Positions 14,574 to 21,586 of a stretch of 21,586 nucleotides of DNA are shown one piece after another. The notes under the pieces are model-generated. The model was not told the origin of the DNA. It saw only the letters and a list, made by a program, of their open reading frames with translations, and did not search any database. The first letter of the stretch is position 1. Every line of letters begins with the position of its first letter. This DNA is from Flavobacteriales bacterium UBA720 (GTDB lineage Bacteria; Bacteroidota; Bacteroidia; Flavobacteriales; Weeksellaceae), in NCBI GenBank assembly GCA_002297505.1, contig DBLQ01000020.1:14647-36232 (forward strand), read 5' to 3'. The position numbers were made by a program, and so were the translations under genes.

Positions 14574-15068
14574 ATGACGAACGAATTTGTATTAGAAGCA
14601 CTTACAAGAGAATTCCCGGATTCTGTACTCCACAGTTCAGAGCCTTACGGGATGCTGACAGTGGAGATCAAAAAAGATGATATCAAAAAGGTGATTCATT
14701 ATCTCAGAGATTCTTCTTTGGAATTCAATTTCCTGACAGACATCTGTGGCATCCATTATCCCGAGTCGCCAGAAAAAGAAATTGGTGTGATCTACCATTT
14801 GCATAATATGATGACGAACTTCAGAATACGTCTGAAAGTTTTTATGACAAGGGAAAATATCGAAGTGGATTCTATGGTAGATCTTTATGCCGGAGCCAAC
14901 TGGATGGAGAGAGAAACCTACGATTTTTATGGCATCAAATTCAAAGGACATCCGGATCTGAGACCTATCCTTAATATGGAAGACCTTGGCTATCATCCGA
15001 TGCTTAAAGAATACAAATTGGAAGACGGCACCAGAACCGATAAGGACGACGCAATGTTCGGAAGATAA
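14574..15068 (+). CDS. nuoC: NADH-quinone oxidoreductase subunit C
   Basis: A 164-residue peripheral-arm subunit (30-kDa family). The diagnostic block is WMERETYDFYGIKFKGHPDLRPIL in the C-terminal half, preceded by the alpha/beta domain with LTDICGIHYP. The ATG at 14574 (MTNEFVLEAL) is preferred; a TTG four codons upstream is in frame but unnecessary. NuoC scaffolds the quinone-reducing module next to NuoB and NuoD. In E. coli NuoC and NuoD are fused; here they are separate genes 62 bases apart, the more common arrangement outside the enterics. The spacer carries an AAAAGC-type repeat also found before nuoG. Confidence 0.96.
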   Translation: MTNEFVLEALTREFPDSVLHSSEPYGMLTVEIKKDDIKKVIHYLRDSSLEFNFLTDICGIHYPESPEKEIGVIYHLHNMMTNFRIRLKVFMTRENIEVDSMVDLYAGANWMERETYDFYGIKFKGHPDLRPILNMEDLGYHPMLKEYKLEDGTRTDKDDAMFGR

Positions 15069-15091
15069 TTTGGCGAATGGCAAATGGCCTT

Positions 15092-15130
15092 TAGCCAAAA
15101 GCCATAAGCAAATAGCTAAAAGCAATTATT
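15092..15130 (+). repeat. GC[CT]AAAAGC-type intergenic repeat before nuoD
   Basis: The stretch contains GCCAAAAGCC, ATAAGCAAAT and GCTAAAAGCAATTATT and runs directly into the nuoD ATG. It closely resembles the sequence at 19355-19390 directly ahead of nuoG. Confidence 0.6.
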
Positions 15131-16354
15131 ATGAAAGATAACTCATTATCGAATATACTTAACCAATACGAAAGCAAGGAACAAATTGACGGACAACTGT
15201 ACACGTTGAATCTTGGGCCCACGCACCCGGCGACGCACGGGATTTTTCAGAACGTCCTGACAATGGACGGTGAGAGAATCCTGCATTCCGAACAGACGGT
15301 TGGTTACATCCACAGGGCATTCGAAAAGATTTCCGAAAGAAGAAACTTTGCTCAAATCACGACATTGACAGACCGTATGAACTACTGTTCTGCACCAATC
15401 AACAATATCGGATGGCATATGACTGTCGAAAAACTGATTGGTGTAGAAGTTCCGAAGCGTGTGGATTATATGCGCGTTATCCTGATGGAATTGGCCAGAA
15501 TCGGTGACCATTTGATTTGTAATGGCGTAACGGGAATGGACTCGGGCGCAATTACAGGTCTTACTTATATGTTCATCGAGAGAGAGCGTATCTATGATAT
15601 GTATGAGCAGATCTGTGGTGCCAGAATGACAACCAATATGGGAAGAATCGGCGGTTTTGAAAGAGACTTGACCCCGAAATTCCATGAACTGATTAAAGAC
15701 TTCTTAAAAACTTTCCCGCCAAGATTCCAGGAGTTCTGTAATCTGTTGGAAAGAAACAGAATCTTTATGGACAGAACCATTGGAACCGGTGCGATTTCTG
15801 CGGAGCGCGCTTTGAGCTATGGATTTACAGGTCCTAACCTGCGAGCTGCCGGTGTAGATTACGATGTGAGAGTGGCGCAGCCTTATTCTTCTTATCAGGA
15901 TTTTGACTTTATCATTCCTGTGGGAACTGCCGGTGATACTTACGACCGTTTTATGGTTCGTCAGCAGGAAATCTGGGAATCAATTAAAATTATCAAACAA
16001 GCTTACGAAAATCTTCCGGAAGGCCCTTTCCACGCAGATGTTCCGGAATTCTATCTCCCTGAAAAAGCAGATGTTTATCAGAAGATGGAAGCGCTGATTT
16101 ACCATTTCAAAATTGTAATGGGCGAAACAGATGTTCCGAAAGGTGAAGTTTACCACGCAGTAGAAGGCGGCAACGGCGAACTAGGATTCTATCTTGTTAG
16201 CGATGGCGGAAGAAGCCCATACAGACTGCATTTCAGAAGACCTTGTTTTATCTACTATCAGGCATACCCGGAAATGATTACCGGTTCAGTAATCTCCGAT
16301 GCCATCGTTACGATGTGTAGTATGAACATCATTGCGGGAGAATTAGACGCATAA
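15131..16354 (+). CDS. nuoD: NADH-quinone oxidoreductase subunit D
   Basis: A 407-residue peripheral-arm subunit (49-kDa family), related to the large subunit of NiFe hydrogenases. The N-terminal loop LGPTHPATHG (28-37) contains H36, and TDRMNYCSAP (80-89) contains Y85; these correspond to the His and Tyr that bind the quinone head group in known complex I structures. Further family blocks are GYIHRAFEK, RIGDHLICNG, RIGGFERDL and GRSPYRLHFRRPCF near the C-terminus. With NuoB it forms the quinone chamber. The gene is intact and ends in the conserved IIAGELDA tail. The 150 bases after it contain no gene and are made of A/T-rich repeats leading into nuoE. Confidence 0.98.
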   Translation: MKDNSLSNILNQYESKEQIDGQLYTLNLGPTHPATHGIFQNVLTMDGERILHSEQTVGYIHRAFEKISERRNFAQITTLTDRMNYCSAPINNIGWHMTVEKLIGVEVPKRVDYMRVILMELARIGDHLICNGVTGMDSGAITGLTYMFIERERIYDMYEQICGARMTTNMGRIGGFERDLTPKFHELIKDFLKTFPPRFQEFCNLLERNRIFMDRTIGTGAISAERALSYGFTGPNLRAAGVDYDVRVAQPYSSYQDFDFIIPVGTAGDTYDRFMVRQQEIWESIKIIKQAYENLPEGPFHADVPEFYLPEKADVYQKMEALIYHFKIVMGETDVPKGEVYHAVEGGNGELGFYLVSDGGRSPYRLHFRRPCFIYYQAYPEMITGSVISDAIVTMCSMNIIAGELDA

Positions 16355-16459
16355 ATGAAATTATAAATTTTAGATTATGAATTATAAATTATAAATTAAT
16401 CTAAGATTGTTAATAATAAATAATTATAAAATTGATAAGATTTTTAGACAGTGATTTTC

Positions 16460-16501
16460 ATCTAAAATCTAAAATCTAAAATCTAAAATCTAAAATCTCT
16501 A
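16460..16501 (+). repeat. Tandem heptamer repeat (ATCTAAA) ending at the nuoE start
   Basis: Five perfect copies of ATCTAAA (16460-16494) plus a degenerate sixth finish three bases before the nuoE ATG. An inverted match (TTTTAGAT, about 16369-16376) and AATTATAA repeats lie upstream in the same 150-base spacer, so hairpins with the array are possible. Confidence 0.85.
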
Positions 16502-16504
16502 AAT

Positions 16505-17014
16505 ATGAGCGAAACAATTGCTTTTAAACCTGAAAGCTTAGCACAGGTTCATAAAATTATGGCAAGATATCCGGAAGGCAGACAAAAATCTGCACTGATT
16601 CCGGTTTTGCACATAGCACAAAAAGAATTTGACGGTTGGCTATCCGTTCCAGTAATGGATTACGTGGCGGAAATATTAAGTATTACACCAATTGAGGTTT
16701 ATGAGGTAGCAACATTCTATACAATGTTCAATATGAAACCGGTGGGAAAATATGTTCTCGAAGTTTGCCGCACCGGACCTTGCATGCTGAATGGAAGTGA
16801 CAATATTCTGAATCACATCCGCACGAAACTGAATATCAAAGACGGCGGAACTTCAGAAGATGGATTATTCACGTTGAAACCTGCTGAATGTTTAGGCGCT
16901 TGCGGATATGCACCCATGATGCAGTTGGGCAAATTCTTTCACGAAAATTTAACAATAGAAAAAGTGGACGAAATCCTTGAGCTTTGCAGACAAGGAGCAA
17001 TCGCTTTAGATTAA
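16505..17014 (+). CDS. nuoE: NADH-quinone oxidoreductase subunit E
   Basis: A 169-residue thioredoxin-like [2Fe-2S] subunit (24-kDa family). Cluster N1a ligands are C88 and C93 in EVCRTGPCMLNG, and C129 and C133 in AECLGACGYAPMM. The N-terminal helical region (about 10-70) includes ALIPVLHIAQKEFDGWL and YEVATFYTMFN, typical of the family. NuoE pairs with NuoF in the NADH-oxidising tip of the peripheral arm. Length is normal. The start lies directly behind a tandem heptamer array that fills the usual ribosome-binding region, and nuoF follows after 10 bases, so the two are likely translated from one message. Confidence 0.97.
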   Translation: MSETIAFKPESLAQVHKIMARYPEGRQKSALIPVLHIAQKEFDGWLSVPVMDYVAEILSITPIEVYEVATFYTMFNMKPVGKYVLEVCRTGPCMLNGSDNILNHIRTKLNIKDGGTSEDGLFTLKPAECLGACGYAPMMQLGKFFHENLTIEKVDEILELCRQGAIALD

Positions 17015-17024
17015 TATTAAGAAA

Positions 17025-18380
17025 ATGAGTAAAAAACTTTTACTTAAAAATGCACATATAGAAGGAATCCGTTACTTCGAAACTTACCGCAAACACGGTG
17101 GTTACGAGGCAGCGGAGAAAGCGCTTAAAATGACGACCGACGAAGTCTTGGAAGAAGTGAAAGTTTCCGGATTGAGAGGACGTGGTGGCGCTGGTTTCCC
17201 AACCGGAATGAAGTGGAGTTTCCTTGCAAAACCGGAAGGCGTCCCAAGACACCTGGTTGTCAATGCCGACGAATCTGAACCGGGAACTTTCAAAGACCGT
17301 TATCTGATGGAATTTCTTCCGCATCTTTTGATCGAAGGTATGCTGATTTCATCCTACTGTTTAGGATCTAACGTTTCTTATATTTACATCCGTGGCGAAT
17401 ATTCCTGGATTCCGGATATTCTGGAAGAAGCCATTGAAGAAGCGAAAGCAGCCGGATTTCTTGGAAAAAACATTTTAGGAACGGGTTTCGATTTGGAGAT
17501 TTATGTCCAAAGAGGTGCCGGTGCTTACATCTGTGGTGAAGAAACTGCATTGCTTGAATCTCTTGAAGGGAGAAGAGGTAATCCAAGACTTAAACCGCCT
17601 TTCCCGGCTGTGAAAGGACTTTGGGAAAGACCAACAGTGGTGAATAATGTTGAATCGATTGCAGCAGTGGTTCCAATCATTGACATCACCGGTGCTGAAT
17701 ATGCGAAAATCGGTATTGGCCGTTCTACTGGAACTAAATTGATTTCAGCTTGTGGTAATATCAACAAACCGGGCGTTTACGAAATAGATATGACGATTAC
17801 CGTTGAAGAGTTTATTTACTCCGATGAATATTGTGGTGGAATCCCGAATGGCAAAAAGCTTAAAGCTTGTATTCCGGGAGGAAGTTCTGTTCCGATTGTT
17901 CCTGCAAACTTGTTACTGAAAACCATCAACGGAGAACCAAGATATATGAATTATGAATCCCTTGCTGACGGTGGTTTTGCTACCGGAACAATGATGGGTT
18001 CAGGCGGATTTATCGTTTTGGATGAAGACCAGTGCGTGGTTAACCATACAATGACTTTAGCAAGATTCTATAATCACGAAAGTTGTGGGCAATGTACACC
18101 TTGCCGTGAAGGTACAGGATGGATGTACAAAATCTTGAAAAAAATAGAGAATGGACAGGGAAAAATGGAAGACATCGATTTGCTTTGGGATATCCAGAGA
18201 AAAATCGAAGGGAACACCATTTGTCCTTTGGGAGATGCTGCGGCGTGGCCGGTTGCTGCTGCTATCAGACACTTCAGAGATGAGTTCGAATGGCACGTCA
18301 ACAATCCTGAGCTGTGCCTGACGCAGAATTACGGAATCGCCAATTATGCTGATCCAATACCAGCAGTGGCTAACAATTAA
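17025..18380 (+). CDS. nuoF: NADH-quinone oxidoreductase subunit F (FMN and NADH site)
   Basis: A 451-residue flavoprotein (51-kDa family) where NADH is oxidised. The glycine-rich GRGGAGFPTGMKW (52-64) holds NADH, VVNADESEPGTFKDR (78-92) and GAGAYICGEETALLESLEG (164-182) form the FMN site. Cluster N3 is bound by C354, C357 and C360 in SCGQCTPCREGTGW and by C400 in CPLGD. All expected motifs are present and the length is normal. Electrons pass from FMN to N3 and onward through NuoG. It is followed by an unrelated barrel-like gene instead of directly by nuoG. Confidence 0.98.
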   Translation: MSKKLLLKNAHIEGIRYFETYRKHGGYEAAEKALKMTTDEVLEEVKVSGLRGRGGAGFPTGMKWSFLAKPEGVPRHLVVNADESEPGTFKDRYLMEFLPHLLIEGMLISSYCLGSNVSYIYIRGEYSWIPDILEEAIEEAKAAGFLGKNILGTGFDLEIYVQRGAGAYICGEETALLESLEGRRGNPRLKPPFPAVKGLWERPTVVNNVESIAAVVPIIDITGAEYAKIGIGRSTGTKLISACGNINKPGVYEIDMTITVEEFIYSDEYCGGIPNGKKLKACIPGGSSVPIVPANLLLKTINGEPRYMNYESLADGGFATGTMMGSGGFIVLDEDQCVVNHTMTLARFYNHESCGQCTPCREGTGWMYKILKKIENGQGKMEDIDLLWDIQRKIEGNTICPLGDAAAWPVAAAIRHFRDEFEWHVNNPELCLTQNYGIANYADPIPAVANN

Positions 18381-18415
18381 GAAGAGAATTTGATTTTTTC
18401 GAATTCAAGATGATA

Positions 18416-19354
18416 ATGAAGAAGTTCTTTGAATTAGTTTTTGTATTTTTTGTAGGAATAACAGCTTTATTCGGACAAAGAATTGACACCGTTAAATTAT
18501 ATGAACAATCACGAAAAGAAGCATTAGAAAGTGCACCTGGATCTTGGAATAAAAACACTGACAACGATTCGGTTAAAGTAGCATATAATAGTCGGAATAA
18601 ATCATCATTAAAAAAAGCAACAATGTTTATTTTTTGGGGATGGAACCGCGAAGGATTCAGCAAGTCCGATATCCGTTTCAAAGGGAATGGATATGATTTT
18701 ACTTTGCATAACATTGTAGCGCACGACAGACCTTCGCCTTTAAGTTGGGATTATGTTAACCCTGGAAAATTATCAACACCTGAATTTAATTTCAGGTATG
18801 CTTATTTTCTTAAAGATAATCTCGCGCTGGTTGTCGGAACTGATCATATGAAATATGTAATGGATCAGGATCAGACGGCACGATTCACTGGTCAGATTTC
18901 TGACCCCACTTATGCAGCGATGATTAAGAACGGGCAAGTCGATTTGACAGATGAGCAATTCTTAACCTTCGAGCATACCGACGGATTGAATTATATCAAT
19001 GCAGGATTAGAAAAATACAAAAACATTTTATCTAAAAAGAATTTCGACATTTTTTGGGCTTATGGTGGCGGTGTTGGTGCATTAATGCCTAAAAGTAACG
19101 TCAAGCTTTTTGGAAACGAGAGAAGTGACAGATACCATTTTGCAGGATTCGGGCTGGACGCAAGAACCAATATCAATTTTGTTTTTTGGGATCACATCAT
19201 GGCAAGAGTGGAAGGGAAATTTGGATACATCAATATGCCGGATATCAAAACCACGCTGAACAACAAACCTGATAAAGCCAGTCAGGACTTTGTATTCTAC
19301 CAGGTTAATTTTGGTGTAGGATATGTTTTTAATAGAAAGTTAAATAAAAATTAA
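18416..19354 (+). CDS. Outer-membrane beta-barrel-like protein inserted between nuoF and nuoG
   Basis: A 312-residue protein from the ATG at 18416 (an in-frame ATG two codons earlier at 18410 is equally possible). It begins with a signal peptide, MKKFFELVFVFFVGITALFG followed by Q. The mature part shows alternating polar/aromatic strands and ends GVGYVFNRKLNKN after VFYQVNFG, a pattern suggestive of an outer-membrane barrel although the very last residue is not aromatic. Stretches such as FNFRYAYFLKDNLALVVGTDH, FWAYGGGVGALMPKS and HIMARVEGKFGYINMP look like successive strands. I do not recognise a specific family. The spacers are 35 bases from nuoF and 36 bases to nuoG, all on one strand with no promoter or terminator, so it should be co-transcribed with complex I. 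A link to respiration is not evident. Confidence 0.75.
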   Translation: MKKFFELVFVFFVGITALFGQRIDTVKLYEQSRKEALESAPGSWNKNTDNDSVKVAYNSRNKSSLKKATMFIFWGWNREGFSKSDIRFKGNGYDFTLHNIVAHDRPSPLSWDYVNPGKLSTPEFNFRYAYFLKDNLALVVGTDHMKYVMDQDQTARFTGQISDPTYAAMIKNGQVDLTDEQFLTFEHTDGLNYINAGLEKYKNILSKKNFDIFWAYGGGVGALMPKSNVKLFGNERSDRYHFAGFGLDARTNINFVFWDHIMARVEGKFGYINMPDIKTTLNNKPDKASQDFVFYQVNFGVGYVFNRKLNKN

Positions 19355-19390
19355 GCTAATTGCCAAAAGCAAGCTGCTAAAAGCAATATT
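19355..19390 (+). repeat. GC[CT]AAAAGC-type intergenic repeat before nuoG
   Basis: The whole spacer is made of GCTAATTGCCAAAAGC and AAGCTGCTAAAAGCAATATT and runs into the nuoG ATG. It shares GCCAAAAGC and GCTAAAAGCAAT with the leader of nuoD (15092-15130). Confidence 0.6.
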
Positions 19391-20419
19391 ATGAGCGAAG
19401 AAGTCAAAAAATTTAAAGTGACCATAGACGGACAAACGACCGAAGTGTTGCCTGGAACTTCCATTCTGGAAGCAGCAAGACAGATCGGCGGCAAATCTGT
19501 TCCTCCGGCAATGTGCTATTACAGCAAACTGGAAACATCCGGCGGACGATGCAGAACGTGTCTTGTAGAAGTTTCCAAAGGTTCTGAAGCAGATCCGAGA
19601 CCAATGCCAAAATTGGTAGCGAGCTGCAGAACCGGCGTAATGGACGGAATGGAAGTCAAAAACTTAACTTCTGAAAAAGCACAGGAAGGTAGAAAAGCAG
19701 TTACTGAATTCCTTTTGGTCAATCATCCATTGGATTGTCCTGTCTGCGATCAAGCCGGCGAATGTCATCTTCAGGATTTGGGCTACGAGCACGGAAACCT
19801 GGAGACCAGAACGGAATTCGAGAGAAATACCTACGATGCAGATGACATCGGCCCTTATATCAAATTGAATATGAACCGTTGCATCCTTTGCGCGAGATGC
19901 GTACTGGCAGCGAATCAACTGACGGAAAAAAGAGAGCACGGAATCCTTTATAGAGGAGATCATGCCGAAATTTCAACGATGCTGAATAAAGCATTGGACA
20001 ATGAATTCATAGGAAATGTGATTGATGTTTGTCCGGTTGGTGCTTTGACTGACAGAACCGCGAGATTTGCAAGCAGAGTATGGTTTACAAAACCTTATAA
20101 CGCAACCTGCAAATGTGAAAAATGTTCCGGAAAAGCGGTGCTTTGGATGAAGGGTGATGAAGTGGTGAGAGTCACAGCAAGAAAAGACCAATATGGTGAG
20201 GTAGAAGAATGGATCTGTAACGAGTGCCGTTTCGAGAGAAAAGATGTGAAATATTGGAACATCGAAGGACCAAGACACATTGATAGACACTCTGTAATTT
20301 CTCTGAACCATTACGAGAAAAAAACAGACAGCTATAATGTGCTGGAAAATCCTGAAGCTAAAGAAATCGGTTTCAAAGACGAAAAAGAAATTGAAAAATT
20401 GGACAACGAAACAATCTAG
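19391..20419 (+). CDS. nuoG: Short NADH-quinone oxidoreductase subunit G (no molybdopterin-type domain)
   Basis: A 342-residue protein matching the N-terminal part of NuoG (75-kDa family). It has a [2Fe-2S] domain with C42, C54, C57 and C79, the His/Cys set H112, C116, C119 and C125 for N5, and C164, C167, C170 with C214 for the N4-type cluster. A third cysteine group follows: C240, C242, C245, then C276 and C279. Classical bacterial NuoG is far longer (E. coli about 900 residues) because of a C-terminal molybdopterin-oxidoreductase-like domain. Here the protein ends soon after the third cysteine group and nuoH starts 30 bases later, so that domain is absent, not frameshifted. From memory, short G subunits occur in other Flavobacteriia. 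The group at 240-279 occupies the place of the N7 site but with different spacing (C-x-C-x2-C-x30-C-x2-C). Confidence 0.93.
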   Translation: MSEEVKKFKVTIDGQTTEVLPGTSILEAARQIGGKSVPPAMCYYSKLETSGGRCRTCLVEVSKGSEADPRPMPKLVASCRTGVMDGMEVKNLTSEKAQEGRKAVTEFLLVNHPLDCPVCDQAGECHLQDLGYEHGNLETRTEFERNTYDADDIGPYIKLNMNRCILCARCVLAANQLTEKREHGILYRGDHAEISTMLNKALDNEFIGNVIDVCPVGALTDRTARFASRVWFTKPYNATCKCEKCSGKAVLWMKGDEVVRVTARKDQYGEVEEWICNECRFERKDVKYWNIEGPRHIDRHSVISLNHYEKKTDSYNVLENPEAKEIGFKDEKEIEKLDNETI

Positions 20420-20449
20420 AATTGAGTCCGGTTAAATTCAAATAAAATT

Positions 20450-21511
20450 ATGGAATTAATTACTTTCAAATTAATATTGGTACTTGCCCTGTTTTTACTG
20501 GCATTGACCATTGCCGCCTACTCCACCTGGGCAGAAAGAAAAGTTGCTGCAGTAATGCAGGACAGAATCGGGCCAAGCAAAGCGGGACCTTTCGGATTGC
20601 TCCAACCATTGGCAGATGGCGGAAAGTTTTTCTTTAAAGAAGACTTTACACCGGCGAATGCAGAGAAGTTTCTCTTTATCCTGGGACCGTCATTAGTAAT
20701 GTTCATTTCACTGATTACCGGGGCTGTAATTCCTTGGGGAAAGAGCCTGAACATCGGCGGAACCTCATTTGATTTACAGGTGGCCAACATCGATGTTGGG
20801 GTGCTTTACATCATCGGAATGGCTTCCATAGGCGTTTACGGAATCATGATTGGAGGTTGGGCTTCTAATAATAAATATTCATTGTTAGGCGCCATCAGAG
20901 CATCATCCCAAATGATCTCTTACGAATTGGCAATGGGACTGGCACTTCTTTCCATCATTATGATGAACGGCAGCCTTGACCTTAAAATGATTACTGAAAC
21001 ACAGGCCACCGGAAAGCTGTGGGGATTATTCGCCCTGGACGGCATGAATTGGAATATCTTCTACCAGCCATTGGCGTTTTTGATTTTCATCATCGCAGCT
21101 TTGGCAGAAACCAACAGACACCCGTTTGACTTACCAGAATGTGAATCCGAATTGGTAACTGGCTACTCTACCGAATATTCATCAATGAAATTAGGATTGT
21201 ATATGTTCGGGGAATATGTGAACATGTTTATTTCCAATGCATTTATGGTCGCTTTATTTTTCGGAGGTTACAACTATCCGGGAATAGAATGGGTTACTCA
21301 AAACTGGGGAGAGAATACAGCCGGTGTATTAAGCATCGTCGCATTCCTTGGGAAAACCATTATCGGTATTCTTATTTTTATGTGGATCCGATGGACCTTG
21401 CCAAGATTCCGATACGACCAATTAATGCACCTGGGATGGAAAACATTAATTCCGCTGGCATTGGTAAACTTGATGATTACCGGAGCATTGATTCTGGCAT
21501 TTGGAAATTAA
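20450..21511 (+). CDS. nuoH: NADH-quinone oxidoreductase subunit H
   Basis: A 353-residue membrane subunit with about eight hydrophobic helices, complete within the window. The signature early loop is TWAERKVAAVMQDRIGPSKAG followed by GLLQPLADGGKFFFKEDF, and the characteristic acidic loop is ALAETNRHPFDLPECESELV followed by TGYSTEYSSMKLGLYMFGEY. NuoH anchors the peripheral arm and forms part of the quinone entry and the first proton-linking acidic path. Most relatives read NRAPFDL where this one has NRHPFDL. The next gene is expected to be nuoI, but the remaining 75 bases contain no start that I can support, only direct repeats. Confidence 0.98.
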   Translation: MELITFKLILVLALFLLALTIAAYSTWAERKVAAVMQDRIGPSKAGPFGLLQPLADGGKFFFKEDFTPANAEKFLFILGPSLVMFISLITGAVIPWGKSLNIGGTSFDLQVANIDVGVLYIIGMASIGVYGIMIGGWASNNKYSLLGAIRASSQMISYELAMGLALLSIIMMNGSLDLKMITETQATGKLWGLFALDGMNWNIFYQPLAFLIFIIAALAETNRHPFDLPECESELVTGYSTEYSSMKLGLYMFGEYVNMFISNAFMVALFFGGYNYPGIEWVTQNWGENTAGVLSIVAFLGKTIIGILIFMWIRWTLPRFRYDQLMHLGWKTLIPLALVNLMITGALILAFGN

Positions 21512-21520
21512 TTAAAATTG

Positions 21521-21559
21521 AAAATTTGATAATAAGTTGCTGTTAAAATTTGATAATAA
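21521..21559 (+). repeat. Paired 15-base direct repeat after nuoH
   Basis: AAAATTTGATAATAA occurs at 21521-21535 and again at 21545-21559, 24 bases apart. The last 23 bases also contain TCTAACAT twice (21564-21571 and 21579-21586). These make up the spacer before the next operon gene, which lies off the edge. Confidence 0.8.
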
Positions 21560-21586
21560 TCTGTTCTAACATCTGACTTCTAACAT

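Noticed and set aside
14637..15685. Long open frames opposite nuoC and nuoD (162 and 179 codons)
   Set aside because: They are antisense to strongly conserved complex I genes and show no recognisable domain or signal; they are shadows of the codon pattern.
16460..16501. CRISPR array
   Set aside because: The 7-base units are directly adjacent with no spacers and there are no cas genes; it is a simple tandem repeat.
19391..20449. NuoG shortened by a frameshift or early stop
   Set aside because: Only 30 bases separate its stop from nuoH, so there is no room for remnants of the missing domain in any frame.

Overview
The window looks like chromosomal DNA of a flavobacterium in the order Flavobacteriales. 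Protein sequences resemble the Chryseobacterium/Weeksellaceae lineage, but that genus-level placement rests on recall, not on a search. Three things support it: AT-rich intergenic DNA with no Shine-Dalgarno sequences ahead of the genes, repeated Bacteroidota-type promoter boxes (TAnnTTTG, often with a TTG/TTTG about 17-22 bases upstream), and a secreted protein with a type IX secretion (T9SS) C-terminal sorting domain.

Left part (1-5847, all minus strand): the 5' end of hemN, a T9SS cargo protein made of YCF48/BNR-like beta-propeller repeats, pheT (Phe-tRNA synthetase beta chain), a small toxin-antitoxin locus whose Txe/YoeB-like toxin is broken by two single-base frameshifts, and dnaN (sliding clamp). 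Middle part (5848-13395, mixed strands): a dgkA-type lipid kinase, ddl and coaD on plus; a membrane metallophosphoesterase and a FabH-like ketoacyl synthase on minus; yigZ (IMPACT family) on plus facing a YugP-like zinc metallopeptidase on minus; then a GNAT-like protein and a 61-residue two-helix membrane protein on plus. Several intrinsic terminators and promoter boxes separate these units.

Right part (13462-21586, all plus): the start of a respiratory complex I operon, nuoA-B-C-D-E-F, an unrelated outer-membrane-barrel-like gene, nuoG and nuoH; the operon runs off the right edge. NuoC and NuoD are separate proteins, and NuoG is only 342 residues because the molybdopterin-type C-terminal domain is absent. 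NuoB, NuoC and NuoD (with NuoI, presumably beyond the edge) form the quinone-side arm, NuoE, NuoF and NuoG the NADH-oxidising arm, and NuoA and NuoH sit in the membrane.

Most of the window is ordinary core-genome content; I see no phage, insertion sequence, CRISPR array, rRNA or tRNA, and no gene-free stretch longer than 300 bases. The points most worth a second look are the doubly frameshifted toxin beside an intact antitoxin, the barrel gene inside the nuo operon, the short NuoG with unusual cysteine spacing, families of short A-rich repeats just ahead of start codons (coaD, nuoB, nuoD, nuoE, nuoG), two genes that look leaderless (hemN, yigZ), and an intrinsic terminator buried in the coding end of yigZ.
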